Source of the DNA: Agrococcus sp.
GTDB lineage: Bacteria > Actinomycetota > Actinomycetes > Actinomycetales > Microbacteriaceae
NCBI GenBank assembly: GCA_031179215.1
Contig: JAPSIA010000011.1
Coordinates: 1-45,156 of the forward strand
Direction: 5' to 3'
DNA: 45,156 bases
Each line of letters opens with the position of its first letter. Position 1 is the first letter of the stretch. The position numbers were made by a program, and so were the translations under genes. Below, piece by piece: positions 33,286 to 43,085 of the stretch. The notes below the pieces were generated by a model. It ran no database searches, had not been told where the DNA came from, and saw only the letters and a program-made list of their open reading frames with translations.

Positions 33286-33940
33286 GACGGCGCTCGCCGA
33301 GCCGCTGTCGTACCTGCTCGAGCTCGAGGGCTACGAGACGGCCCACGCAGAGGACGGCGACGCCGCGGTGCGGATGTTCGAGGCGGAGGGCGCCGACCTG
33401 ATCCTGCTCGACCTCATGCTCCCCGGTCGCAGCGGCACCGAGGTGTGCCGCCACATCCGGCAGAGCTCGCAGGTGCCGATCATCATGGTGACCGCGAAGG
33501 ACAGCGAGGTCGACACGATCGTCGGGCTCGAGCTCGGTGCCGACGACTACGTCACGAAGCCCTACTCGTCCCGCGAGCTCGTCGCGCGCATCCGCGCCGT
33601 GATGCGCCGTCGCGCCGTCGACGAGGAGGACGAGGACGACTCGGTCGTCGAGGTGGGGCGCGTGCGCCTCGACTCCGACAGCCACACCGTGCACGTCGCC
33701 GGCGAGGAGGTCGCGATGCCGCTGCGCGAGTTCGAGCTGCTCGAGTACCTCATGCGCAACGCGGGCCGGGTGCTCACCCGCGGGCAGCTCATCGACCGCG
33801 TGTGGGGCAGCGACTACTTCGGCGACACGAAGACGCTCGACGTGCACATCAAGCGGCTGCGGGCGAAGATCGAGGAGGACCCCTCGAACCCCACGCGCGT
33901 CGTGACGCTGCGAGGGCTCGGGTACCGCTTCGAGCGCTGA
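33257..33940 (+). CDS. regX3: RegX3-type phosphate response regulator
   Basis: A 227-residue OmpR-family regulator. The receiver has the phospho-acceptor Asp52 in ADLILLDLMLPGRSG, an acidic pocket ILIVEDE, and TAKDSEVDTIVGLELGADDYVTKPYS. The winged-helix domain carries LREFELLEYLMRNAGRVLTRGQLIDRVWG and GLGYRFER. It is the expected activator of the PHO box upstream of pstS. ATG 33257 lies inside the end of senX3. It is followed by about 130 nt of GC-rich sequence with repeated GCGGACCGGCG-like words and no gene. Confidence 0.95.
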   Translation: MTRILIVEDETALAEPLSYLLELEGYETAHAEDGDAAVRMFEAEGADLILLDLMLPGRSGTEVCRHIRQSSQVPIIMVTAKDSEVDTIVGLELGADDYVTKPYSSRELVARIRAVMRRRAVDEEDEDDSVVEVGRVRLDSDSHTVHVAGEEVAMPLREFELLEYLMRNAGRVLTRGQLIDRVWGSDYFGDTKTLDVHIKRLRAKIEEDPSNPTRVVTLRGLGYRFER

Positions 33941-34070
33941 CCGGCGCGCGGCCGAGGACGGCGATCCCCGATCGCGTCGCGGCCGAGCTCCGCGCTATCC
34001 CGAGCGCGGACCGGCGCGATGCTCGGCGGGCGCGGACGGGCGCGAGGCGCGGCCGGCGCGGACCGGCGGG

Positions 34071-34526
34071 CTACTCCGTCGGCGCGAACGACTCGTAGCC
34101 GACGACCTCGGTCGAGATCGTGGGCACCTCGAGCCCCGTCGGCTCGGCCCCGTCGGCCTGGAAGGAGACGTTCTCGAGCTCGCCGAAGACGAGGTCGGGG
34201 TTCGCGGGCATGACGATCTGGTCCTCGAAGCCGAAGGTCGTCAGGCCCTGGCCGACGCGCACCTGCTGCACGGCGTCGTCGTAGCGGATCTCGACGATCG
34301 TCGCCTCGCCGTCGTTCGCGAAGCTGGCGACGAGGCTGAGGGAGTCGCCCTCGGGCTCGCCCACGAGCATCGCGTTGTGGATCTCGACTCCGCCCGTCAC
34401 GCCCGAGACGCCGTCCGAGGCGTCGTACCGGATCGTCGTCGCCTGCGGCGTGAGGAAGTTGCAACCGGTCGCGGTCAGGACGACGACGGCGGCTGCGACG
34501 GCTGCTGCGGCGAGGCGAGGCTGCAC
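34071..34526 (-). CDS. LpqE-like lipoprotein
   Basis: A 151-residue lipoprotein with lipobox TATGC (Cys22) after a hydrophobic signal. The mature part is a beta-rich domain (VEIHNAMLVGEPEGDSLSLVASFANDG, then IVMPANPDLVFGELENVSF). That pattern of a strand with an oxidation-resistant loop and a second strand resembles LpqE and copper-chaperone-like folds, though no Met/His copper site is evident. GTG 34526 follows AAAGGG. It is divergent from carD, exactly as lpqE is in mycobacteria, so the name rests on fold layout plus synteny. Confidence 0.8.
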   Translation of the reverse strand: MQPRLAAAAVAAAVVVLTATGCNFLTPQATTIRYDASDGVSGVTGGVEIHNAMLVGEPEGDSLSLVASFANDGEATIVEIRYDDAVQQVRVGQGLTTFGFEDQIVMPANPDLVFGELENVSFQADGAEPTGLEVPTISTEVVGYESFAPTE

Positions 34527-34689
34527 GGGGACCCTTTCGACAAGATGACGCTCATGCCCCGCTGGTGCGCGCGGCGCGGTCGCGACCGAGTCTACTACCC
34601 GCCATCCGGGCCCGACCGGCCGCCGGCCGGCGCGCGAAGGGCGCGATTCAACCACCTCACCGAGGGCGGCCGCGAGCGACACGCTGTGA

Positions 34690-34695
34690 TAAAAT
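34690..34695 (+). promoter_or_regulatory. Extended -10 of carD
   Basis: TAAAAT preceded by TGA gives a TGN extended -10, the most AT-rich spot in this region. No convincing -35 is seen. Transcription from here leaves a leader of about 25 nt with GAGGAG (34714-34719). Confidence 0.7.
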
Positions 34696-34725
34696 CAAGG
34701 TTCTGGCTATGACGAGGAGCATTCG

Positions 34726-35214
34726 ATGAACTTTGAGGTCGGAGAGACGGTCGTCTACCCCCACCACGGTGCCGCGACGATCACCGAGGTCAAGGTGCGC
34801 AAGATCAAGGGCGTGGAGACCACCTACCTCAAGCTCAACGTCGCGCAGGGCGGCCTCACGATCGAGGTGCCCGCGGCCAACGTCGACATGGTGGGTGTGC
34901 GCGACGTCATCGGCGAGGAGGGCCTCGACAGGGTCTTCGAGGTGCTGCGCGCCGACTTCACCGAGGAGCCGACGAACTGGGCGCGCCGCTACAAGGCCAA
35001 CGTCGAGAAGCTCGCCTCTGGCGACGTCATCAAGGTGAGCGAGGTCGTGCGCGACCTCTCGCGCCGCGACCAGGACCGCGGCCTCTCGGCCGGCGAGAAG
35101 CGCATGCTCGCCAAGGCGCGGCAGATCCTCGTGAGCGAGCTCGCGCTCGCCGAGCACACCGATGAGGACGCCGCGGCGGCCCGCCTCGACGAGGCCCTCG
35201 CCCCCGCGAGCTGA
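34726..35214 (+). CDS. carD: RNA polymerase-binding transcription factor CarD
   Basis: A 162-residue global regulator that stabilises the RNA polymerase open complex. The N-terminal RNAP-interaction domain ([20 protein letters not shown], then [26 protein letters not shown]) binds the beta subunit. The helical C-terminal domain includes [17 protein letters not shown] and [22 protein letters not shown]; the conserved tryptophan in the first of these contacts the upstream edge of the bubble. ATG 34726 has a good Shine-Dalgarno. It lies ahead of ispDF, as in other actinobacteria, but a hairpin separates the two. Confidence 0.96.
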   Translation: MNFEVGETVVYPHHGAATITEVKVRKIKGVETTYLKLNVAQGGLTIEVPAANVDMVGVRDVIGEEGLDRVFEVLRADFTEEPTNWARRYKANVEKLASGDVIKVSEVVRDLSRRDQDRGLSAGEKRMLAKARQILVSELALAEHTDEDAAAARLDEALAPAS

Positions 35215-35233
35215 GCCCCGCAGACCCCGCGCG

Positions 35234-35262
35234 AGGCGCCCGAGCCGAGAGGCCGGGCGCCT
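35234..35262 (+). terminator. Terminator hairpin after carD
   Basis: AGGCGCCCG (35234-35242) pairs with CGGGCGCCT (35254-35262). Inside, GCC pairs with GGC across a GAGA tetraloop with one bulged A. It is followed by TTCGCCGTT. The ispDF promoter lies downstream. Confidence 0.65.
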
Positions 35263-35302
35263 TCGCCGTTCCGGGGCGGCGGGCCCGCGCGGCGCGGCTC
35301 TC

Positions 35303-35308
35303 TAGGCT
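35303..35308 (+). promoter_or_regulatory. -10 element of leaderless ispDF
   Basis: TAGGCT lies exactly 6 nt before GTG 35315, so ispDF has its own leaderless promoter separate from carD. Confidence 0.6.
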
Positions 35309-35314
35309 GTCGCT

Positions 35315-36499
35315 GTGACCGACACCGCCATCATCGTCGTCGCCGCGGGCAGCGGCACGCGCCTGGGCCGCGGCACGCCCAAGGCGTTCGCGAGCGTCGC
35401 GGGCGCGACCATCCTCGAGCATGCGCTGCGCAGGCTCGCGGGCGTCGACGCGAGCGTCGTCCTCGTCGTCCCCGCCGGCTTCGAGGCGGATGCGTCGGCG
35501 ATCGCCGAGCGCGCGGGCGCGGCTGCGACGGTGGTCGCCGGGGGAGCGACGCGCGCCGACTCCGTCGCCGCGGGGCTCGAGGCGGCCGATGCGCGCCTCG
35601 TGCTCGTGCACGACGCGGCGCGCGCGCTCACGCCTGCGGCGCAGGTCGAGCGCGTCCTCGGCGCCCTGCGCGCGGGGGCGCGTGCCGTCGTGCCGGTGCT
35701 CCCCGTCGTCGACACGATCCGCGAGGCGGGCGACGAGGGCCTCGGCGCGATCGTCGATCGCTCGGCGCTCCGCGCCATGCAGACGCCGCAGGGCTTCGAC
35801 GCGCAGCTGCTGCGCCGCGCCTACGAGGCGGCGGGCGACGCGCGCGGCGCCTCGACCGACGACGCGCAGCTCGTGCAGGCGCTCGGAGAGGCCGTCGTCG
35901 CGGTCGCCGGCGACGAGCTCGCGTTCAAGATCACGACGCCCGCCGACGCGGACCGCGCGGAGGCGCTGCTCGCGCCGCCCGGCTCCGCGGCTGCGGGGGC
36001 GCTCGAGATCCGCACGGGCATCGGCGTCGACGTGCACGCCTTCGGCGGCGAGGGGCCGCTGCGCCTCGCGGGCCTCGAGTGGGAGGGTCAGGGCCTCGCG
36101 GGCCACTCCGACGGCGACGCCGCGTGCCACGCCATCGTCGACGCGCTGCTCGGCGCCGCGGGGCTCGGGGACATCGGCGGCCTCGTCGGCGTCGACGACC
36201 CGCAGCACGCAGGCGCGCACGGCGAGGTCTTCGTGCGCGCGGCCCTCGCTCGTCTCGCCGAGCACGGCTGGGTGCCCGTGAACGTCTCGGTGCAGGTGCT
36301 CGGCGTCCGGCCGCGCATCGGCTCGCGCCGCGACGAGGCGCAGCGCGTGCTCTCCGCCCTCGTCGGAGCCCCCGTGAGCGTCTCGGGCACGACGACCGAC
36401 GGACTCGGGGCGATCGGCCGCGGCGAGGGCGTGCAGGCGATCGCGACCGCCCTCATCCGCCGGGCGGCGGCGCCGCCGCACCGCTCGCTCACCGACTAG
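35315..36499 (+). CDS. ispDF: Fused MEP cytidylyltransferase / MECDP synthase
   Basis: A 394-residue fusion of two isoprenoid (MEP pathway) enzymes. Residues 1 to about 225 are Isp[19 protein letters not shown] (CTP-binding loop), [18 protein letters not shown] short Ala/Gly linker leads to IspF from about residue 231: [11 protein letters not shown] (metal-binding DxH), [26 protein letters not shown], and the terminal [23 protein letters not shown]. Mycobacteria carry ispD and ispF as adjacent separate genes; here they are one polypeptide. Start is the leaderless GTG 35315. Confidence 0.94.
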   Translation: MTDTAIIVVAAGSGTRLGRGTPKAFASVAGATILEHALRRLAGVDASVVLVVPAGFEADASAIAERAGAAATVVAGGATRADSVAAGLEAADARLVLVHDAARALTPAAQVERVLGALRAGARAVVPVLPVVDTIREAGDEGLGAIVDRSALRAMQTPQGFDAQLLRRAYEAAGDARGASTDDAQLVQALGEAVVAVAGDELAFKITTPADADRAEALLAPPGSAAAGALEIRTGIGVDVHAFGGEGPLRLAGLEWEGQGLAGHSDGDAACHAIVDALLGAAGLGDIGGLVGVDDPQHAGAHGEVFVRAALARLAEHGWVPVNVSVQVLGVRPRIGSRRDEAQRVLSALVGAPVSVSGTTTDGLGAIGRGEGVQAIATALIRRAAAPPHRSLTD

Positions 36500-36654
36500 C
36501 CCCGTCGGCCCGGCCCTCGGCGCACCGCTCGCCGAGCGGCCCCGTCGGCCCGGCCCACGGCGCACAACGCAAGCCCTCGGCCCGCGTGCAGCGCCCGGCG
36601 GGACCCGAGGGCGCGGCGCGCCGCGGATCCCGGGGCGCGGGCTTGCGTTGTGCG
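36500..36654. repeat. Direct and inverted repeats between ispDF and DUF4287 gene
   Basis: CCCCGTCGGCCCGGCCC occurs twice about 40 bp apart (from 36500 and from 36540). Further on, CGCACAACGCAAGCCC (36561-36576) is perfectly inverted at 36639-36654 (16-bp arms, 62-nt loop). Inside the loop CCGAGGGC (36605-36612) can instead pair with GCCCTCGG (36573-36580), so two folds compete. It lies between convergent genes and may act as a bidirectional terminator. Confidence 0.7.
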
Positions 36655-36663
36655 GAAGGCCGC

Positions 36664-36954
36664 TCAGCGGTTCGGGTTCGTCGCGGCGCCGTCGAGCCAC
36701 AGCGTCGCGCTCGCGTCGGCGTGCGCGCCGGTCGAGCCGACGTGCGCGTCGCTGATCTCGGGTCCCTTCGTGATGACGTGCACGAGCGCCATGCCGTGCC
36801 CGCGGCCGAGCTCGAACTCCTCCTTGAGCCATTCGAGGATCGGCGTCGCCTTCGTGCCGGGACCGAAGCCGCGCTCGCGCGCGAGCTCCACGAGCGCTCG
36901 GGGGGTGCGGCCGGTCTTGCGCTCGATCGCGTCGAGGTAGGCCTGGAACGACAT
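36664..36954 (-). CDS. DUF4287 domain protein
   Basis: A 96-residue cytosolic protein. The motif [28 protein letters not shown], then [27 protein letters not shown] is the DUF4287 signature. The rest is a charged tail with a glycine/alanine segment. Proteins of this family have no established role; they are often found beside SRPBCC/DUF5655 proteins, but not here. ATG 36954 follows AAGGAG. It is convergent with ispDF and divergent from cysS. Confidence 0.85.
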   Translation of the reverse strand: MSFQAYLDAIERKTGRTPRALVELARERGFGPGTKATPILEWLKEEFELGRGHGMALVHVITKGPEISDAHVGSTGAHADASATLWLDGAATNPNR

Positions 36955-37065
36955 GGCTGCTCCTTCGCTGTCGGGGCGGCGCGCGCCGCGCGGGGCCAGG
37001 CTAGCCCCGCGCCTCGCACGGCGGGGCACCGCGGCCGCGAGCGCGGCCAAGTAGCCTTGGCTACC

Positions 37066-38490
37066 GTGACCGTGCGCATCTACGACTCGAAGCAGCAGGC
37101 CGTCGTCGACCTGCGGCCGCTCACGCCGGGCGAGATCTCGATGTACGTCTGCGGGCCCACCGTGCAGTCGTCGCCGCACATCGGCCACGTGCGCAGCGCT
37201 GTCGCCTACGACGTGTGGCGGCGCTGGCTCGAGCACCGCGGCATGCGCGTCACCTTCGTCCGCAACGTCACCGACATCGACGACAAGGTGCTCGTGAACG
37301 CCGTCGACGAGCCGTGGTGGGCGCTCGCCTACCGCGTCGAGCTCGAGTTCGCGGCCGCCTACCGCGGCGTCGGCGTGCTCGCGCCCACCTACGAGCCGCG
37401 CGCGACCGCATCCGTGGCCGAGATGCACGCGCTCATCGCCCTCCTCATCGAGCGCGGCCACGCCTACCCCGCGCTCGACGGCTCGGCGGACGTCTACTTC
37501 GACGTGCGCTCGTGGAGCGGGTACGGCGCCCTTACCCGCCAGTCGATCGACCGGATGGAGCCGGCTGCCGACGCCGATCCGCGCGGCAAGCGCGATCCGC
37601 GCGACTTCGCGCTCTGGAAGGCGCGGAAGGCGGATGAGCCCGCGTCGGCGTCGTGGGCGTCGCCGTGGGGAGTCGGCAGGCCCGGCTGGCACATCGAGTG
37701 CTCGGCGATGGCGCGCAAGTACCTCGGCGACGCCTTCGACATCCACGGCGGCGGCCTCGACCTGCGGTTCCCGCACCACGAGAACGAGCTCGCGCAGTCG
37801 AGCGCGGCGGGGCTCGGCTTCGCGCAGGTGTGGAGCCACAACGGGCTCGTCAACGTCGACGGCGAGAAGATGTCGAAGTCGCTCGGCAACTCGATCTTCG
37901 CCGCGGACCTGCTCGCCTCCGTGCGCCCCATCGTCGTGCGCTACTTCCTCGTCGCGCCGCACTACCGCTCGACGATCGACCTGCGCACCGCCGACGGCAG
38001 CCTCGAGGGCGGCTCGCTCGGCGAGGCGGCAGCCGCCTTCGGCCGCATCGAGTCGATGCTCGAGCGAGCGAGCCGCGTCGGTGAGCTGCCCGCCGCCGAG
38101 GTGCCGGATGCGTTCGCCGCGGCGATGGACGACGACCTCTCGACCCCGCAGGCGATCGCGGTGCTGCACGAGTCGACGCGGGCCGCGAACGCCGCGCTCG
38201 ACGCGGGCGATGCGGCGGCCGCGCTCGCCCGCGCGGGCGAGGTGCGCGCGATGCTGCGCGTGCTGGGGCTCGACCCCGAGGACGCCGTGTGGCAGTCTGG
38301 AGTGTCGGCCGGTGGTGCGACGGCGGCGACCGCAGCGCTGTCGAGCCTCGTCGAGTCGCTGCTCGCCGAGCGCCGCGAGGCGCGCGCAGCCAAGGACTTC
38401 GCCGCATCCGATCGCATCCGCGACGCGCTCGCGGCCGCCGGCATCCTCGTCGAGGACGGCAAGGACACCACTACCTGGAGCATCGCATGA
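37066..38490 (+). CDS. cysS: Cysteinyl-tRNA synthetase
   Basis: A 474-residue class I aminoacyl-tRNA synthetase charging tRNA-Cys. HIGH appears in [21 protein letters not shown], with the first zinc-binding cysteine in YVCGPTV. Further marks are the zinc-site segment [36 protein letters not shown] and KMSKS in [13 protein letters not shown]-terminal anticodon-recognition helical region follows. GTG 37066 is chosen, with GTG 37072 as alternative. TAGCCT 8 nt upstream suggests a near-leaderless start. Its stop overlaps the rlmB start (ATGA). Confidence 0.95.
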   Translation: MTVRIYDSKQQAVVDLRPLTPGEISMYVCGPTVQSSPHIGHVRSAVAYDVWRRWLEHRGMRVTFVRNVTDIDDKVLVNAVDEPWWALAYRVELEFAAAYRGVGVLAPTYEPRATASVAEMHALIALLIERGHAYPALDGSADVYFDVRSWSGYGALTRQSIDRMEPAADADPRGKRDPRDFALWKARKADEPASASWASPWGVGRPGWHIECSAMARKYLGDAFDIHGGGLDLRFPHHENELAQSSAAGLGFAQVWSHNGLVNVDGEKMSKSLGNSIFAADLLASVRPIVVRYFLVAPHYRSTIDLRTADGSLEGGSLGEAAAAFGRIESMLERASRVGELPAAEVPDAFAAAMDDDLSTPQAIAVLHESTRAANAALDAGDAAAALARAGEVRAMLRVLGLDPEDAVWQSGVSAGGATAATAALSSLVESLLAERREARAAKDFAASDRIRDALAAAGILVEDGKDTTTWSIA

Positions 38491-39461
38491 ACAAGCCGCA
38501 GCGCCCCCCGCGCAAGAAGGGTGCCACGAAGGGCACCGGCGGCCACGGCCGCAAGGCGCTCGAGGGCAAGGGTCCGACGCCGAAGGCCGAGGACCGCTCC
38601 TGGCACCCGGCAGGCAAGCGCAAGGCCGCGCGCGAGCGCTTCGAGGCCGCCGCGAGCAAGGGCCGTCGGCCGGAGCCCCCTCGGCACCGCAAGCCCTCGA
38701 GCGCGAAGGACGAGTCGGAGCTCGTGACCGGTCGCAACTCGGTGCTCGAGGCGCTCAAGGCGAGGATCCCCGCGACCTCGCTCATCCTCGCAGCGCGGCT
38801 CGAGATGGACGACCGCGTCAGGGAGATCCTCTCGCTCGCGACGAAGCGCGGCGTGCCGGTGCTCGAGGTCATGCGGCCCGAGCTCGACCGCATCTCGGGG
38901 CACGACGCGGTGCACCAGGGCGTCGCGCTCAAGGTGCCGCCCTACCAGTACGCGCACCCGATCGACCTGCTCGAGACCGTGCGGGACCGCGGCCAGAACC
39001 CCCTGTTCGTTGCGCTCGACGGCGTGACCGACCCGCGCAACCTCGGTGCGATCATCCGCTCGGCGGCCGCCTTCGGCGCGCAGGGCGTCATCGTGCCACA
39101 GCGGCGCTCGGTGGGCGTCACCGCGAGCGCGTGGAAGACGAGCGCCGGCGCCGCCGCGCGCGTGCCGGTCGCGATGGCCGCGAACCTCACGTCGACGCTC
39201 AAGGAGCTCAAGGCAGAGGGGATGTTCGTGATCGGCCTCGACGGCGACGGCGACGTGCCGCTGCACGAGCTCGACCTCGCCGACGGGCCCCTCGTCGTCG
39301 TCGTGGGCAGCGAGGGCAAGGGCATCTCCCGCCTCGTCGCCGAGACGTGCGACGCGATCGTCTCGATCCCCATCGAGTCGATCACCGAGTCGCTCAACGC
39401 CGGCATCGCCGCATCCGTCACGCTCTACGAGGTCGCGAAGCGCCGAGCCGCGAGGCGCTGA
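38487..39461 (+). CDS. rlmB: 23S rRNA 2'-O-methyltransferase RlmB-like (TrmH family)
   Basis: A 324-residue SPOUT methyltransferase. The first 75 residues are a basic, Gly/Lys/Arg/Pro-rich extension that probably binds rRNA. A substrate-binding domain follows ([22 protein letters not shown]), then the SpoU knot with [39 protein letters not shown] and [15 protein letters not shown]. The family methylates a conserved guanosine in 23S rRNA (G2251 in E. coli). It is coupled to cysS by a 4-nt overlap, an arrangement conserved in actinobacteria. Confidence 0.94.
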   Translation: MNKPQRPPRKKGATKGTGGHGRKALEGKGPTPKAEDRSWHPAGKRKAARERFEAAASKGRRPEPPRHRKPSSAKDESELVTGRNSVLEALKARIPATSLILAARLEMDDRVREILSLATKRGVPVLEVMRPELDRISGHDAVHQGVALKVPPYQYAHPIDLLETVRDRGQNPLFVALDGVTDPRNLGAIIRSAAAFGAQGVIVPQRRSVGVTASAWKTSAGAAARVPVAMAANLTSTLKELKAEGMFVIGLDGDGDVPLHELDLADGPLVVVVGSEGKGISRLVAETCDAIVSIPIESITESLNAGIAASVTLYEVAKRRAARR

Positions 39462-39470
39462 GCCGGCGGG

Positions 39471-40775
39471 CTAGACGAGGTCGCGCCAGTCCGTCTCGTC
39501 GTCGTCGGCGGCGTGCTCCTGCAGCGTGACGACCGGCATCGTCATGGTGCTCGGCACGCCGAGCAGCGCCGCCTCGTCGCGGCGGTAGGCGAGCTGCGTC
39601 TCGATGTAGCTCGCGGTCGCCTCGTCGAGCGTGACCTCGCGCTGCTGCTGCTCCGAGAGGAACCAGCGGTGCTCGAGCACCTCGTGGAAGACCTCTGGAC
39701 CCTCGAGCTTGCCGCGCAGCTCGATCGGCACGGCGGCGACGACGGGCGCGAAGACGCGCTCGAACCACTCGGCCGCGAGCACCTCGTCGCCGACGCCAGG
39801 GCGCAGGTCGTGCTGCGTCGCGACGTACTGGTCGAGGTCGTTGAGCATGCGGCGCGCCTGGTTCTCCTCGGCGTCGATGCCCGTGAGCGACTGCAGGCGG
39901 CGGTGGTGATGCCCGGGGTCGACGACCTTCGGACGGATCGCGACGGTCGTGCCGCCGTCGCCCGTGCGCATCGACAGCTCGCCGATGTCGTAGCCGAGCG
40001 CGTTGAGCCGCTCGATGCGCTCGCTGATGCGCCAGCGCTCGTCGGCGGGCACGACCTGGTCGCTGTGCAGCTCGTGCCACAGCGACGTGTACTGCTCGAC
40101 GATGGAGCCCGCGACCGCGACCGGGTCGATCGACTCGTCGAGCCGCCCGCCCGCGGCGAGGTCGAGCAGCTCGCCGGCGATGTTCACGCGCGCGACCTCG
40201 AGGTCGTTCTCGCGCCGCCCGTCCGAGAGCCCGCCCGGCTCGAGCTCGCCGGTCTCGGCGTCGACGAGGTAGGCGGCGAAGGCGCCCGCGTCGCGGCGGA
40301 AGAGCGTGTTCGACAGCGACACGTCGCCCCAGTAGAAGCCGACGAGGTGCAGGCGCACGAGCAGGCCGGCGAGGGCGTCGACGAGCCGCTGCGCCGTCGA
40401 CTCCTTCATCGACGCCGAGTAGAGCGCGCGGTAGGGGAGCGAGAACCGCAAGTGGCGCGTGACGAGCACGGCCGCGAGCGGCTGGCCGTCGCGATCGGCG
40501 CGCTCGTCGATGACCGCGAGCGGCTCGACGCACGGCACCTCGAGGCGCTGGAGCGTGCGCAGCATCGCGTACTCGCGGTTGGCCATCTCGGCCGTCGTCT
40601 CCTTGATCGCGACGACGCGGCCGCTCAGGCGCGCGAAGCGCACGAGGTGGCGCGAGATGCCCTTCGGCAGCTGCACGACGTCCGCTTCCGTCCACTCCTC
40701 GAGCGGCACATCCCACGGCAGATCGAGCAGCGTCGCATCCATGAGCGACGAGGTGATCCGCAGATCCGAGGCCAT
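39471..40775 (-). CDS. DUF4032 kinase-like protein
   Basis: A 434-residue cytosolic protein. An N-terminal lipopolysaccharide-kinase-like fold is visible: VVAIKETTAEMANREYAMLRTL (possible ATP-binding lysine and glutamate), then LVRLHLVGFYWGDVSLSNTLFRRD (catalytic-loop-like Asp and Asn) and YLVDAETGEL (metal-binding Asp). The C-terminal half is the DUF4032 domain, with GHHHRRLQSLTGIDAEENQARRMLNDL and FHEVLEHRWFLSE. The catalytic residues look intact, so it may phosphorylate a small molecule, which is not established. It starts leaderless on the minus strand and is convergent with rlmB, 9 nt away. Confidence 0.87.
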   Translation of the reverse strand: MASDLRITSSLMDATLLDLPWDVPLEEWTEADVVQLPKGISRHLVRFARLSGRVVAIKETTAEMANREYAMLRTLQRLEVPCVEPLAVIDERADRDGQPLAAVLVTRHLRFSLPYRALYSASMKESTAQRLVDALAGLLVRLHLVGFYWGDVSLSNTLFRRDAGAFAAYLVDAETGELEPGGLSDGRRENDLEVARVNIAGELLDLAAGGRLDESIDPVAVAGSIVEQYTSLWHELHSDQVVPADERWRISERIERLNALGYDIGELSMRTGDGGTTVAIRPKVVDPGHHHRRLQSLTGIDAEENQARRMLNDLDQYVATQHDLRPGVGDEVLAAEWFERVFAPVVAAVPIELRGKLEGPEVFHEVLEHRWFLSEQQQREVTLDEATASYIETQLAYRRDEAALLGVPSTMTMPVVTLQEHAADDDETDWRDLV

Positions 40776-40781
40776 GCCGCC

Positions 40782-40787
40782 ATCGTA
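40782..40787 (-). promoter_or_regulatory. -10 element of leaderless DUF4032 gene
   Basis: On the minus strand TACGAT lies exactly 6 nt before ATG 40775, the same geometry as on the plus strand. Confidence 0.6.
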
Positions 40788-40865
40788 GGCGCGCCGGCGG
40801 CGGATGGGGACGCCCGCATCCGCCACGGTCGCGCGCGCGCCGGCGCCTCGAGCACCGCGGGCATG

Positions 40866-40901
40866 CCGCGAGGGCCCCGACCGGGATCGGGGCCCTCGCG
40901 G
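40866..40901 (-). terminator. Terminator hairpin after msiK
   Basis: A perfect 15-bp stem (40866-40880 with 40887-40901) with a 6-nt loop lies 23 nt after the msiK stop on the minus strand. No T-tract is seen. Confidence 0.75.
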
Positions 40902-40923
40902 GTGGATCGCGCGGTGGGGTCGC

Positions 40924-41997
<1,074 letters not shown>

Positions 41998-42095
41998 TGT
42001 CGCTTCCTTCCACCGGCAGGTACGTGCCGGACGATCCGTCGTGTCAGGACGGGCAGCTCCGCCCGCAGGGACATCTTGGCATGGCGGGCGGCCGG

Positions 42096-42101
42096 TACCC
42101 T
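42096..42101 (+). promoter_or_regulatory. Putative -10 of the thioredoxin-fold pair
   Basis: TACCCT lies 66 nt before ATG 42168. The reading frame from GTG 42114 is less likely to be used, as AAGGACG sits just ahead of ATG 42168. Confidence 0.4.
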
Positions 42102-42167
42102 GGAGCCTGACGTGTGACCCGATCGCGCCGCATGCCGGATCCCCGGCCGACCCCAGGACAAGGACGC

Positions 42168-43085
42168 ATGAGCGACAAGCTGACGAAGAACGAGCGCCGC
42201 GCGCAGGCGCGCGAGCAGGCGCGCCGGATGCAGGAGGAGCGCCGCCGCAAGGAGCGCCTCAGGAAGGGCCTGACGGTCGGCGGCATCATCGTCGCTGCGG
42301 TCGCGGTCGTCGCGATCGTGGCGATGGTCATCGTCAACAGCATCCGCCCCGCGGGCCCCGGCCCCGAGAACATGGCCTCGAACGGCATCGTGATCGGCGA
42401 GGGCTTCGAGGCGCAGCGCACGGCCGCCACGCCGGCGGAGGGCGAGCCGACGCCCACCGAGCCGCGCGACGACATCATCCAGATCGAGATCTACCAGGAC
42501 TACATGTGCCCGGTGTGCGGCACGTTCGACGAGGCGAACCGCGCGACGCTCGAGCAGCTCATCTCGACGGGCGCCGCGACGGTCGAGATCCACCCGATCG
42601 CCATCCTCGACAGCCAGTCGCTCGGCAGCAAGTACTCGACGCGCTCCGCCTCCGCCGCCGCGTGCGTCGCCGAGTTCGCGCCCGACCAGTTCTGGGACTT
42701 CAACAGCGCGATGTTCGACAACCAGCCCGAGGAGCGCACGAGCGGCCTCTCGAACGAGGAGATCGTGGGTGTCGCCGAGTCGGCGGGCATCGACACCTCC
42801 GGCGGCCTCGCCGACTGCATCAACGACGGCCGGTTCATGAGCTGGGCCGAGGACGCGACCGTGCGCGCGGGGACCCAGCCGCTGCCGGGCACCGACGGCG
42901 TCGTCGCCGACCGCACGCCGACCGTCATCGTCAACGGTCAGAAGTACCCGGGCTCGCCCGCCGACGCGGCCGGCTTCCAGGCGTTCGTCACCGCTGCCGC
43001 CGGGCAGCAGGGCGGCGAGTCGGGTGAGGAGCCCGCGGAGACCGAGGCGCCCGCCGAGACGCCGGCGCCCTCCGACGAGGGCTGA
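42168..43085 (+). CDS. Membrane-anchored DsbA-like thioredoxin-fold protein
   Basis: A 305-residue type II membrane protein. A strongly basic, probably coiled-coil cytoplasmic stretch (residues 1-34, ERRAQAREQARRMQEERRRK) precedes one transmembrane helix (about 35-57). An acidic linker leads to a DsbA/thioredoxin-like domain with the redox motif CPVC (Cys114, Cys117) in YQDYMCPVCGTFDEAN and the cis-proline region RTPTVIVNGQKYPG. A Glu/Pro/Ala-rich tail ends it. It should form or rearrange disulfides outside the cell. Its stop overlaps the next start by one base. Confidence 0.9.
   Translation: MSDKLTKNERRAQAREQARRMQEERRRKERLRKGLTVGGIIVAAVAVVAIVAMVIVNSIRPAGPGPENMASNGIVIGEGFEAQRTAATPAEGEPTPTEPRDDIIQIEIYQDYMCPVCGTFDEANRATLEQLISTGAATVEIHPIAILDSQSLGSKYSTRSASAAACVAEFAPDQFWDFNSAMFDNQPEERTSGLSNEEIVGVAESAGIDTSGGLADCINDGRFMSWAEDATVRAGTQPLPGTDGVVADRTPTVIVNGQKYPGSPADAAGFQAFVTAAAGQQGGESGEEPAETEAPAETPAPSDEG

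Noticed and set aside
33941-34070. A short gene or structured element after regX3
   Set aside because: The 130 nt are GC-rich with loosely repeated GCGGACCGGCG words; I found no start with a ribosome site or clean hairpin.
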